Source: Channallabes apus
Taxonomy: Eukaryota; Chordata; Actinopteri; Siluriformes; Clariidae
Length of the DNA stretch: 64,000 nt
Direction: 5' to 3'
NCBI GenBank assembly: GCA_030522415.1
Contig: CM060109.1
Location: 33,796,892-33,860,891, forward strand
Below, one piece after another: positions 1-11,906 of the stretch (the first letter of the stretch is position 1; each line of letters opens with the position of its first letter). The notes under the pieces were generated by a model. The model was not told where the DNA came from, ran no database searches, and worked only from the letters and a program-made list of their open reading frames with translations. A program made the translations under genes and the position numbers.

Positions 1-34
1 TTTTCAGGTAGTCCTGCGGAAACGATAATGAAGC

Positions 35-60
35 AGAGAGAGAGAGAGAGAGAGAGAGAG
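35..60. repeat. (AG)n microsatellite
   Basis: Perfect AG dinucleotide run of about 13 units. Confidence 0.95.
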
Positions 61-416
61 TTTAACCAGGCAGCTCGCTGGTCTATCTGAGGCGTGTCCT
101 CTGTGCTGGTGTGGCAGGTGATTATCCCAGTAGTAGTACAGTACAGTATAAGCCAAATTATCTCAACTATAAGAATTTCATTAAGGTCTGCTATAAAGCT
201 TCCATAATGAGAGTGGACTCAAGGCAGTGGGGCATAATGAGAGACTGTTACACAACGGTGACACAAATCACACGATGGGAGGTGATGAGTTAAAATTCTT
301 CATCATCACTATCATCTTCATCTTCTACTTTATCATCATATTTAATATAGTTATCAAACATTTTCCCCTTAAGTGCAATTCATCCTAAATTGAGAAGCAA
401 TAAAATAAATAACATC

Positions 417-632
417 TCATCCACACACTACAGCCAATTTGGGAATGTCAATTAGCCTACTTTGCATATCTTTGGACTGTGGAGGAAACTGGAGTACACA
501 AACAAAACCCACCAAACACAGAGAGAACATGCAAACTCCATGCGCACAGACTCCGAGGCAGGAATAAAACCTGGTCCATGGAGGTGCAAGGCAACAGTGC
601 TAACCACTACTATATAAAAGTTTTATATTGTG
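417..632 (-). repeat. tRNA-derived SINE relic, minus strand
   Basis: Read on the minus strand this matches the better copy at 29100-29456: the region after a B box, the 'CATGGAGTTTGCATGTTCTC' block and the following 'tttcctcc..cagtccaaagatatgca' block, all with substitutions and indels. No intact pol III A box remains. Confidence 0.7.
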
Positions 633-1415
633 AATTGTGTAGCCATATTTGCTCTTTTTCTCCATAATGCATTTCCTGATACTGTTTTTGGATTTAATTT
701 ATTTATAAAATTAAATATTAAAAGTACATCTATCTTATGCATTAACATATTATATATGTAAAAATTATATTAAATCTAGGCTTTGCATGATTCATAGCAA
801 TTGTTTCTTATGGCTCAAACCTTAGATGGGCCAGGGCGTCATGAAAACGCAATGAGGAATCCACTAAGGAACCTCTGAACACTAGTTACTGACAAAATAT
901 TTACGCAAGTACTGGGAAGTGCAGTTCCATGATGATATCCATGTGATATATTAGAGCCTCCAATAAATAAATTGTTTCATGTTTTTATACTCAGTAGTGC
1001 AAATTTGCTCTATACAGCAGACAGGGACCTGTGATGAAGACCTTCTGAAAAGATAATTAACTAATTACACCAGTCATGTACTTACTGCATTTACACTGGC
1101 CTTCTGCTCAGTTAAGTCTGAGCCTTGTTTTACTTAATTTGCTCCTACTGCTTGTATTTTACTGAACTGACAGAAACTGTCTACTTGAAGCACACTTGTC
1201 AATAATTCTCACTCAAACAATTAGCAGAACCTACTCACTTCCTGTTACACAATCACAGTTAGAAATCTCTACATAACGTGTATGTAAAAGCCCTTTAGTC
1301 ATGGTAGTTACAGTACCAGGAATAAAACACTGTTGCATAAATGAAGATAGAACAGATTTGTGAAACTTATTGTTAAATATTTTTTTTTTTTAGTTTTTAG
1401 TCCCACTTTATTATA

Positions 1416-1416
<1 letters not shown>

Positions 1417-1478
<62 letters not shown>
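1417..1478. repeat. (TA)n microsatellite
   Basis: About 31 uninterrupted TA units. Confidence 0.95.
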
Positions 1479-1482
<4 letters not shown>

Positions 1483-1857
1483 ATTATATCTGAGTTTAAA
1501 AGATGAACAGATAGGATTAAGTAACAAAATATATTAAATTAAAATGGAAACTATGCCTAAATAAAACATTTTGAACAAATAAAAAAGACAAAAAATACTT
1601 GTTGAAACTCTTGAAAAAACAATGTTCCATAAGTTATTAATCTCAATAAATATTAGGTAGATTAATACAGAAAACTAGTTAAAAACATGTTAGTTAAAGC
1701 CAGTGAGTGAAGCACTTTTACTGCAATGTACAGTTAAATAATGTTACTATGTCTACAACTGATTATCCATCCGTCTAGGAACATCTGTAGTCCAAATAAT
1801 CACCATTACCAATGTCGATTACCATTGTATTTATTCACATTTTATGACTGTGTTAGG

Positions 1858-1990
1858 ACCTCCGGTCAACATTAACACAGATCCACACATTTTGCAACGC
1901 CAATTAGAACATGCAAACTCCACAAACACAGACTCTGAGGCAGAAATTAAATCTGTATCCTGGAGGTGCAAGGTGACAGTGCTACAGTAA
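1858..1990 (-). repeat. SINE relic, internally deleted
   Basis: A shorter, more decayed minus-strand copy of the 29100 SINE family. It keeps the 'gcatgtt' and 'cacctccagg' neighbourhoods but lacks the middle block. Confidence 0.5.
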
Positions 1991-2004
1991 TTTAAAAAAA
2001 GTCT

Positions 2005-2260
2005 CAGGAGACTTAGCGCACGATGCGGGGTACACGCACATACACGATCATGCGCTCATTCACACATTAGGGATAATTTGTGAATGGCATTTAGCCTCAT
2101 CTGCATGTCTTTGAATTGTGGGAGGAAACCAGAGTACCCGGAGGAAACCCACCAAGCATGGGGAGAACTTGCACGCTCCATGCACACAGACCGGAGGTGG
2201 GAATTGAACCTGGAACCTGGAGGTACAAGGCGACATTACTAATCACTACTTTAAAATAAA
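2005..2260 (-). repeat. tRNA-derived SINE copy, minus strand
   Basis: On the minus strand it runs from near the pol III promoter ('cgccttgtacctccagg') through 'ggtttcctcc' blocks to 'tctcctgagac' near the 3' end. It is better preserved than its two neighbours and lies just upstream of the probable DNAJC15 promoter. Confidence 0.75.
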
Positions 2261-2339
2261 AACCTGTTATACCCATCAATACACTGTTAGTGAATACTTT
2301 ACACCATTAGTTTTGTAGTCTATTTGAAGATCGTTACGG

Positions 2340-2743
2340 GTAAATACCCATACGGGCGATATGGTTGTCATGGCAACGGTGACTACCGGCGTGCGTGTGG
2401 CGTGTTCAGCTTTCACTTCTTGTCCTGCAGTGGGAATGCCGAGACTTCCGCGTTTCTGCACAAACTTGGAGCGTAATTTGAATCTTTCTAACACTCAAAC
2501 ACTGGCCATTAGTTTTGAATGTATTTTGTCTCAGACGTTGCTTATAGGTTTACGTTGTTTTTTTATAAGTTATAAGCAAGCGTTTTGACCTTCAATAGAA
2601 ATCAGATTCGGACCTTTGAATATTAGGTTTGAGAGACCCTGACTTATACAGTACGTCATAATCACACGGTTATCTGGCGCGCGGCTTTGCGCGTGTGTTT
2701 TGTCCTAATTTGCGACCCGTAGATTTTCCTCAGCGCGTGAAAC
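2340..2743 (+). promoter_or_regulatory. DNAJC15: Probable DNAJC15 promoter and 5'UTR
   Basis: This stretch is richer in CpG than its flanks (for example 'ctggcgcgcggctttgcgcg' near 2675) and ends at the DNAJC15 start codon. No TATA box is placed where expected, which fits a CpG-type housekeeping promoter. An X-box-like site lies at 2364-2377. The start site cannot be fixed by eye. Confidence 0.45.
2364..2377. promoter_or_regulatory. RFX X-box-like palindrome upstream of DNAJC15
   Basis: GTTGTCATGGCAAC differs by one base from the symmetric RFX X-box GTTGCCATGGCAAC. It lies 367 bases upstream of the start codon. RFX binding here is inferred. Confidence 0.4.
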
Positions 2744-2851
2744 ATGGCGAGTACAGGCGGTCGGTTAGCGACGGATAGTGACCTTCTGAGATACAGCGAA
2801 TATACAACCACATCTAACCAGCGGAGTGAGACAGAGATTGACAAACGCTTT
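2744..2851 (+). CDS. DNAJC15: DNAJC15 coding exon 1 (residues 1-36)
   Basis: Starts [20 protein letters not shown] and ends ...IDKRF at a strong donor (TTT|GTGAGT), phase 0. The hydrophilic N terminus precedes the membrane segment. Context of the ATG (aacATGgcg) is good. Confidence 0.93.
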
Positions 2852-5800
2852 GTGAGTAAACTCCTCGGTGTGGCTTTTAGGGCTTGTGTTCATTTTAACA
2901 TGCGTAGCAGGTTAGCCAGACACCCAGCTGTTATGAATGTGACTTTGATTAGCTAGCTAACGTTACCTTCATATACACTAGAGGTAACATGTTAGCTGTT
3001 TAGTGTTTTTCGTTTATTATTCGTTTAACTTAATTCGTTTAAATTTAAGTGGTTCATTCGTATATTCTCAAGTAGGGATAAGGTCCACTGTGTATCAGTT
3101 TTAATCTAGTGTCAGTACCGCGTACCTTAGCTCTTAAATCGTAAAGCTGGTGAATTATGACAGTAAATGTGTTGGTTTGTTATTGACAGGGCAGCACACT
3201 GATTGCAGTCGGGCTTGGTGTCGCAGCAGCGGGGTTTGCAGGTAAGATAAACTGATAAAATAATTAAATGTTCAGAAATACGTTTAGCGACATGACACAG
3301 CATGTGGTTTCATCTGTCATCTTTACAAACACGTACAGTAGCACAGCACAGGGTTCGGCTCTTACCCACTGCACTGATCTCCTCACTGGCCCAGTAATGC
3401 ACCTCTCATCTGTGCACGAAGCAAACCTGCATCTGATTTCAACCGGAAGTTAAAAAGGGCAAAACAAAGTTAGAGCTAGAAACAATAGACACTGAGCCTA
3501 GCTTTTTATCTTTTACAGAAATTTTTTTATTATCTGTTTATGCTGTATTCATCTTTTTTTCTTTTGCTTTCATTTGACTTTGTCACATGTACACAATCTT
3601 TATAATTTGTTGTCTAGCCAGTCTCAGTACTGAAGAACCTTCCGTCAGTCAACATGGCCATCTACATGGGCATTAAGAAAGTACTGTAACTCTCAAATTA
3701 CATAGAGCAAATGTGTTTTAAATACTGAACATATTTTATAACCTGAAATGCCAGTTTATGTCATTATGTATTGTGCTTAATGTAAATGACGCTCATGTCT
3801 GAGGGCGTTTTCACATTAGGCACGATTGATTTGTATTCTGCCCAGGAATGATTGCCCCTAACCATCCCTGCTGGCAGGCATTCACATTACAGTACTTTTG
3901 CATATTTACATACTTCAGGTATCATTATGCACCTACCTGGTTTTTGTGCCACCATCAAGCACAAGAGAAGAAGAGAACAGTTCTCTTCTTCTCTTGTGCT
4001 TGATGGTGGCACAAAAACCAGGTAGGTGCATAATGATACATGAAGTATTAATACGCTTAATATTATTGAAGAAATGTCAAGAGAAATGTCTCATGTGCCT
4101 TACTACTTTATCAACTATGGCTGAGTAGGTCGGAGGATGAGCTTGGCATTGGCACTAATGACGTTGCTTATAAACAGTGATCTACTTCCATTCTCATATA
4201 TGATTGGCTTCCATATTTCATTTGGTTGTACAGCTGTATTTTTTCCAAAACCACCTTTTTTGGCAGCCTTGGACACGGTTCACGAGCGCAGAATGATTGT
4301 GTTCCCGGAAATGATCCCGGGTCCTAATGTGAACATTTATATAATTGCCTTGGAATACATTTATTTGAATACATTTGACTACCCGAGTAGTTAGGCCTAC
4401 CCCATGATATAACAGGTGGTAATCTAGCAAGTTGAAGGCTAGCATGTGCTGCCTCTGAATCACATGAAGACAGCCAACCACATCTTTTTAACCTGCTGCT
4501 CATAATGCACTATGAGGTGACATACTGTATCACATTAAAAGACATGCGCTGTGTACCTACTTCCGCATTCATGAGGTCATCGACCCACATTTTTCCTGTA
4601 GCTATGCTCCAAGTGGCGCAGTGATAAAGTGCTTGTCCTATCATTTGGATATCGCTAGTTCGATTCCCTGGTGATGCTTAGCAGTAGGAGCGGTGAGCAC
4701 TGTCTTTCAAGTGAGTGTGTTACGTAGCCCCCAATGGATGTGACTATATTGGAAAAGTCCAAAATAATAATGTGTTGTAAATGCTAGATAATGTGGAAAT
4801 ATTAAATAGTACATGGTACAAACTGTTTTGGTATAATGTTTTGCAAGTTAGTGTAGGCAGACTAAAATGTGGAAATGCAATACATTTGTACATATGTGTA
4901 AAATATTATTATTATTAAGTTTATTTTATATAGCGCCTTTCAAGAGACTCAAGGTCGCTTTACAATAACAAAAATGCATTACACATAGAAAGAGACATCT
5001 GAAAAACGACAGAACAAAATATAGATAAACATGAAAACTGGTAGTGTTTATCTAACACATATTCAAAGAGTGGAAAAACAGGATGAGAAAAGATATGTTT
5101 TAAGGTGGGTTTTGAAATCCTGTAATGAAGAAAGATCACGGATGTGTTTGGGAATAGAATTCCAGAGTGTGGGGGCAGAAATGCTAAATGCTCGTCCTCC
5201 AAATGATGCTAATCTATGACGAGAAATTACCAGTAGACCATCATCTGCAGATCGGAGTGTGCGAGCAGGGGAGTAAGTATGAATAAGATCTGAGATATAT
5301 GGAGGGGCAAGACCATGGAGTGCTTTGAAGGTGATAAGGAGAATCTTGTATTGGATGCGGGAGCGAATGGGTAGCCAATGAAGTTTGTGTAGGATGGGAG
5401 TGATGTGTGAGGATTTCTTTGTATAAGTGAGGACCCTAGCAGCAGAGTTCTGAATGTATTGGAGCTTATTTAATGTTGTATTTGGTAGACCATAGAAAAG
5501 AGAATTACAGTAGTCGAGTCGAGAAGTAATGAAAGCGTGGACCAGTGTCTCAGCATCCTTGATGTCTAAGAAGGGTCGTAGACGAGCTATATTACGGAGG
5601 TGATAGAAGGCAGATTTAGTAAGTGAAGAAATGTGAGGTAGAAAGGAAAGATGGGAGTCAAAAGTTATACCCAGATTTTTAATGGTGGTGGAAGATCTAA
5701 CCAAGGTCCCGGAAATGTTAACAGTATCAGTACAGAGAGCTGCAATGGTTTTAGGTGAACCAACAAGTAAAAAATCTGTTTTGTCAGTATTGAGCTTGAG

Positions 5801-7443
5801 AAGGTTACTAGTCATCCAAGCATTTATGTCATCAATACAATCAGAAACGGAGTTAGTGGGAAAGGGATGGTAGTGTCGAAAACTGATATAGAGTTGAGTG
5901 TCGTCTGCATAACAGTGGAAATTGAAACCATGGCGGCGGATGATTTTACCTAGAGGAAGCATGTAGATGATGAACAGTAGTGGGCCAAGAACAGAACCCT
6001 GCGGAACACCATGAGAAACAGGAGCGGTAGAAGATTTAGACTGGCGGATAGTAATATAGTGTTGTCGGTCAGACAGATAAGAAGCGAACCAGGATAAGGC
6101 AGTTCCAGAAATACCAAGAGCAGAGAGTCGTGAGATGAGAATATTGTGAGAGATAGTATCAAATGCAGAAGAGAGGTCTAACCGAATCAAAATGCTAGCA
6201 GAGCCAGCATCAGAAGCCATAAGAAGGTCATTGACAACCTTAAGAAGCGCTGTCTCTGTACTGTGGTGAGGGCGAAAACCGGATTGGAAACATTCATACA
6301 GATTATGAGATGACAAATAGGACTGTAGTTGAACAGGTAATCCCATTTTAAATGTTTTACAGTAAGAGTTAAGTCCTCAGAAGATCTTCATGAAGATTAA
6401 CAATGTCAAGGCTGCCATTAGCACAAAAACCCCAAAGCTTTTTTTGCATAAAATGAATGACTTGTTGTCTTTGTACTCTTTTAACAGCCTAAGCGTGGGT
6501 AATTAATAATCCCAACTCCTGTCATCAGGGCAATTACTTTGGTCTTTACTTGAAGGTGTATCTGTCCAACTCGCTACCTTCATATAATGGGTAATGATTC
6601 TTAATAGGCTCAATATCTAACCAAGATTGTATGAGGTCATAATGTCATAAAGTAACGGCACTTGTGGTTGCTTTAAGGAAGTTACCTAATTCCTCTTTCA
6701 GTACAACTTTCCTGCCAAAATTCTCTTTCCAAGCAGTGTGTGGTCTGTTAAGCGGAAAGGATTTGGCTCAGAGAGGAGTGAGCCTTTTAGAGGTTGAAAG
6801 TAAAATAACTTTGCTCACTTAACAATATCTTTCAGTATGTCATAAAATATTTTACAATTATCCACAATAAAGTATCGTTAGAAAAAACATACTGTAAAAG
6901 GGCTTTATTTCCATATAATCTTTTATCTGTTTGTGACCTCAGAACCGGTTAAATTTACATACAGTACATGTTTGGACATAAGTTTGGATTTATTTTCTAC
7001 ATTTTAAATCCAGCAGCTGCATTTTTTTTGAAATACCACATATGGCATAAAGTAATTAAGTAACAACCGCCAGCCAGTTGACAAAAGTCAGTCAGAATAG
7101 TTAATGTATGAACAGTATTGTCAAATGCATTTGCAAAACCCATCAAACACCATGATAAAATGACCATCCCAGGAAAGCATGTGGATCATGATTCTACACG
7201 CACACCTGTAATGATGGGGCACAGAGTAGTCTTTAGTACTATTGAGTAATAATAGATAGATAAACGGATTGAAATAGTACTTTCAAGGGATTTTACTTTT
7301 TTTTGTGTGGGGGAAGTAAGGTTTTTTGATGAGTCAGAAGACTGCTCTGAATATCGTACATAATGTATATTTATTATTTGCACATTGTATATTTATTATT
7401 TTTAAGTATTTGCACATTTATATTATATATTACTTTTAGCTTA

Positions 7444-7500
<57 letters not shown>

Positions 7501-10500
7501 TTGTCCATCAACTATAATATAAATAAATACATTTATGTGTATAAATAACTACATACTCTCTATTTTTTGTATGTAAAGTAGTTTTCTATTTCACTGTTAT
7601 CTGCACATAATTCTTATTTTATTATGACTATTAGAAACTTCAGGCTCTGCAACTTGAGCTGAGTTAGAGGTGTGAATTCTGGCTTTGGTAATTTCACTGA
7701 GTGTGATAACCAAAATCTACAGAACAAAAGCTGTTAACTGCTCTGAGGAGGGAAGGTTCAGCTTCTGTGGGAAGTAGAAAGAGGGGCTGCTAGCTTGGTT
7801 TGAACCAAAGATTTCTACGAATTCTAGTGCTAAATATATGCTTAAATACTTTTAATAAAGCGTTGTGTAGGAGTTTTGCATTGTTCTTAAACTGACAACA
7901 ATATTTAGATTTTTGCTGCAAATGCATATTTATGTCAGTTCTCGTTCATTACTGATAATTGGTTTCGCCATTGGCCCTGAAAAAAAAAATCATATTGGTC
8001 AACCCTCAATCAAATCAAAACTTGAGGTGGATGGGATATACCAGCAGAATACCACATAAGGTTCCATGCCTGTCAGCCAGAAAAAAAGAATCTGAGGCCA
8101 TCATGGGCACAGTAACCGGGCAGGTGTAGACTGATTGGTTGTTTGGTTTGCTTGTACATTTGTTTTTCTCCTGTGTTCATTTATTTATTCCTTCCAATCC
8201 TCAAGTATCTAGTTTACTATCTGTTAGGCCTGGTACACATGAAAGCCTTTCATTTTCCATCCTTGCTTGACAAGGCCAATGTTTTGTGCATGCTGAGATC
8301 TTTTTCTGCTCACCATGGTTGTAATGTCTGATTAAATGAGTTGCTAAATCCTTTTTGGCAGCTCAAACCAATTTGGTCATTTTCTGCTGACCTCTCATTA
8401 ACAAGGCACTTCCGCCAACACAACTGTTACTCACTCGGTCTTTATTGTTTACACAAAATGGTGCAAAAAAAAGTCTGTTGTGTATAAACATCTCATGAGA
8501 TCAGCAAGTATTCAAAACAGCCCATATGGCACCAACAACCATACCACGGTTAAAATGGATGAGATCACTTTTCCCCCTCATCTGATGTTCAACGTTAATA
8601 TTCACCCATATCGGCATAATTTCATGCATTGTGCTTCTGCCACGAGTGACTCGATGAGCACATAAATGAGCGCAGGTGCCCCTATCAAGGTTGCATATAT
8701 AGATGACACCAATATTTAGACTAAATTTTATATATATATATAAGTTTTCATAATTCCAGTTGAAGTCTTCTGGATACTGGTTTGGTTCAGGAATAAAAAC
8801 ACAGATGATGGCAGTTGACCAACACTGTGGCCACAAAATACGTAGGAAAATAGAATGGAGACTTTTCCATGTATTAAACGTGATTAAATGCAGTTTAGCT
8901 TTCCCTTTATGCCAAATATTCTAATGCCTGTTTGTTAAATAGATCAAACACAATTAACTAAATCTTCTTTAACCCATTAATCTCTTTAATCTTCACATTT
9001 ATTTTAGGCCGATCTTCGTTCCACTTATGGAAACCTCTTGGTCAAGCAATTACACAAACTGCCAGAAAGTTTCTCTCTACTGTAAGTAAAAAAAAAAAAC
9101 CCTTTTGTTAACTCTTAAAAAAAAATATATTGTTTTTCACATATCTTGTATTTAATATCTTTTGAATTCTACGGTTTCAGAGCCATTTTAAACAATAATT
9201 AATCCCCCCCCCCCCCCCCATTTGTTAAGTTTTGTGCTGCATGTTGTATGACCTGAAATGTTTCTGGCTTGTTCACCTTGCACTTGTGGGGTTTTACTCT
9301 TGTGGAGCTACAGTTTCACCCCAGGCTTGAGTTCATATTGATTTTCCTCAGTCCTGTGAGGTTGTGGCATGCTTACAAACCTCAATTGACCCACAATCTA
9401 TCACATTAAGATTACCCATCACATATATGTGAGATAATTGGGGTCAGCTAGTGGGCGATGCATAACAAAATCCAACACTGTTATTGGATGTAAGTATTTT
9501 TGCCCTCTCTGGTAGAAAAATACTATTTGCAGTCTACTTGTGAAGAATGTGGAAAAATCTCTTATGTGTACTACAGTATATCACCCAGAACCTTATGTTC
9601 TCACTAGCAAGTAACTTTTAACCTTTACTTTTCTTCAAAAATGTGCTATACACATGAAAGTATATGAATAGTCATATACTGTTTTAAGTTTTTCTTCCAA
9701 TTTTTATTTTTAAATCTAACTGTACATGGGGAATAATTGCAGGTAGGACCTGAAGATGTGAATCTCAGTGAAACTATTCTTGAGCCAATCTTTTGGGTTT
9801 GTTACTTTCTAAGACCCTTCATAATTTCCTAATACAGTGGCTTGCAAAAGTATTCGGCCCCCTTGAACCTTTCCACATTTTGTCACATTACAGCCACAAA
9901 CATGAATCAATTTTATTGGAGTTCCATGTGAAAGACCAATACAAAATGGTGTACACGGGAGAAGTGGAACGAAAATCATACATAATTCCAAACATTTTTT
10001 ACAAATAAATAACTGAAAAGTGGGGGGTGTGCGTAATTATTCAGCCCCCTTTGGTCTGAGTGCAGTCAGTTGCCCATAGACATTGCCTGATGAGTGCTAA
10101 TGACTAAATAGAGTGCACCTGTGTGTAATCTAATATCAGTACAAATACAGCTGCTCTGTGACGGCCTCAGAGGTTGTCTAAGAGAATATTGGGAGCAACA
10201 ACACCATGAAGTCCAAAGAACACACCAGACAGGTCAGGGATAAAGTTATTGAGAAGTTTAAAGCAGGCTTAGGCTACAAAAAGATTTCCAAAGCCTTGAA
10301 CATCCCACGGAGCACTGTTCAAGCGATCATTCAGAAATGCAAGGAGTATGGCACAACTGTAAACCTACCAAGACAAGGCCGTCCACCTAAACTCACAGGC
10401 CGAACAAGGAGAGCGCTGATCAGAAATGCAGCCAAGAGGCCCATGGTGACTCTGGACGAGCTGCAGAGATCTACAGCTCAGTTCGGGGCATCTGTCCATA

Positions 10501-11874
10501 GGATTCATGCATTAGTCGTGCACTGCACAAAGTTGGCCTTTATGGAATAGTGGCAAGAAGGAAGCCATTGTTAACAGAAAACTATAAGAAGTCACGTTTG
10601 CACAGCAAACATGTGGAAGAAGGTGCTCTGGTCAATGCAAAACGCTATGTGTGGCGGAAAACTAACAGTGCACATCACTCTGAACACACCATCCCCACTG
10701 TCAAATATGGTGGTGGCAGCATCATGCTCTGGGGTGCTTCTCTTCAGCAGGGACAGGGAAGCTGGTCAGAGTTGATGGGAAGATGGATGGAGCCAAATAC
10801 AGGGCAATCTTGGAAGAAAACCTCTTGGAGTCTGCAAAAGACTTGAGACTTGGGCGGAGGTTCACCTTCCAGCAGGACAACAACCCTAAACATAAAGCCA
10901 GGGCGACAATGGAATGGTTTAAAACAAAACATTAGGGCTGCAACAACTAATCGATAAAATCGATAATTATCGAAAATGAAATTCGTTGTCAACGAATGCT
11001 GTTTTCGATTAGTTGGGCTGCTCACGTTATTGAGGCGCGCGACCACAAGATGCACAAATACACACACAGATACACAGCCGCTCGCGCAATGGAGGTTACA
11101 CAAGCGTTTGCAGGAAAAAGCGCGCGCCCCAAGTCCTCCAAGGAATGGGAGCAATTTACATTAAAAGCCTCTTATCGGGCGTTAAAATCGACCGTTTTTC
11201 TGCCGGTCGTAGTGTCCGGTGAGCGCAGATGAAGTGCCGAGGGTTTACTACACATAGGAGTCAGTGAGAGAGTTCACACGGGCTTTGGTGACGTAAAGCC
11301 CGTGTGAACAGTCTCACCGCCTGCGCGGTTATACAGGGTAAAAAATAAAAAAAAAAACATTGCATGCAGCATTTTCTTTGCGTTCAAATACCAACGAACG
11401 CGAGGAAAACACTTCTAGTGCGTTTTCTTCACGTTCATTTTACACTTCGGAGGACCGGATATATCCCATGATCCTACATGCTGTACAGAGGGGAAAAGGG
11501 CAAAATAAACAGAGTGAGCCCAGTAGCGGCAAGTTTTTTTTTTTTTTTTTTTTTTCTCTCTCTCCCTACGTCGCCGTATTACGAGAATGTCTAGTATTTA
11601 TTTTTTTATTGAGACAAAAAAAAAGGATAAAATACACGAGAGGATCGAAATAATGTATAAACCGTGAAAAGGATGTAGTAGACACTTCAATTAAAAATAT
11701 CATAATCTAGAAGTCTATTCTTATTATTATTATTAAGTTGAATTAATTTAAGAGAATTTAAAATTTAAGTCATTCTTAACAACTGAATGTATTGTATTTC
11801 ATTCTTAACAACTGAATTTTAGTTTTAATGTTTTAAACTATATATATATATTAAATCTATATATATATATATAT

Positions 11875-11906
<32 letters not shown>

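Larger units (their letters stand above)
1..2340. other. Upstream flank of DNAJC15, no gene seen
   Basis: AT-rich non-coding DNA. It holds an (AG)n run at 35-60, a long (TA)n run near 1417-1478 and three decayed minus-strand copies of one SINE family (417-632, 1858-1990, 2005-2260), annotated separately. The short open frames here have no recognisable domain or splice context. Confidence 0.6.
3242..9007 (+). other. DNAJC15: DNAJC15 intron 2
   Basis: A 5.8-kb intron. It holds an inverted-repeat element (3811-4332), a tRNA-like SINE (4608-4760), a minus-strand L2 LINE (4903-6350) and an (AT)n run (7445-7498). Nothing further is recognised in 6351-7444 or 7499-9007 apart from short AT-rich runs. 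Intron 1 (2852-3189) shows no feature. Confidence 0.8.

Noticed and set aside
10744..11164. 136-codon minus-strand ORF across the Tc1/hAT junction
   Set aside because: It spans the border of two mobile elements at 10933, so it cannot be an old gene, and it shows no domain.
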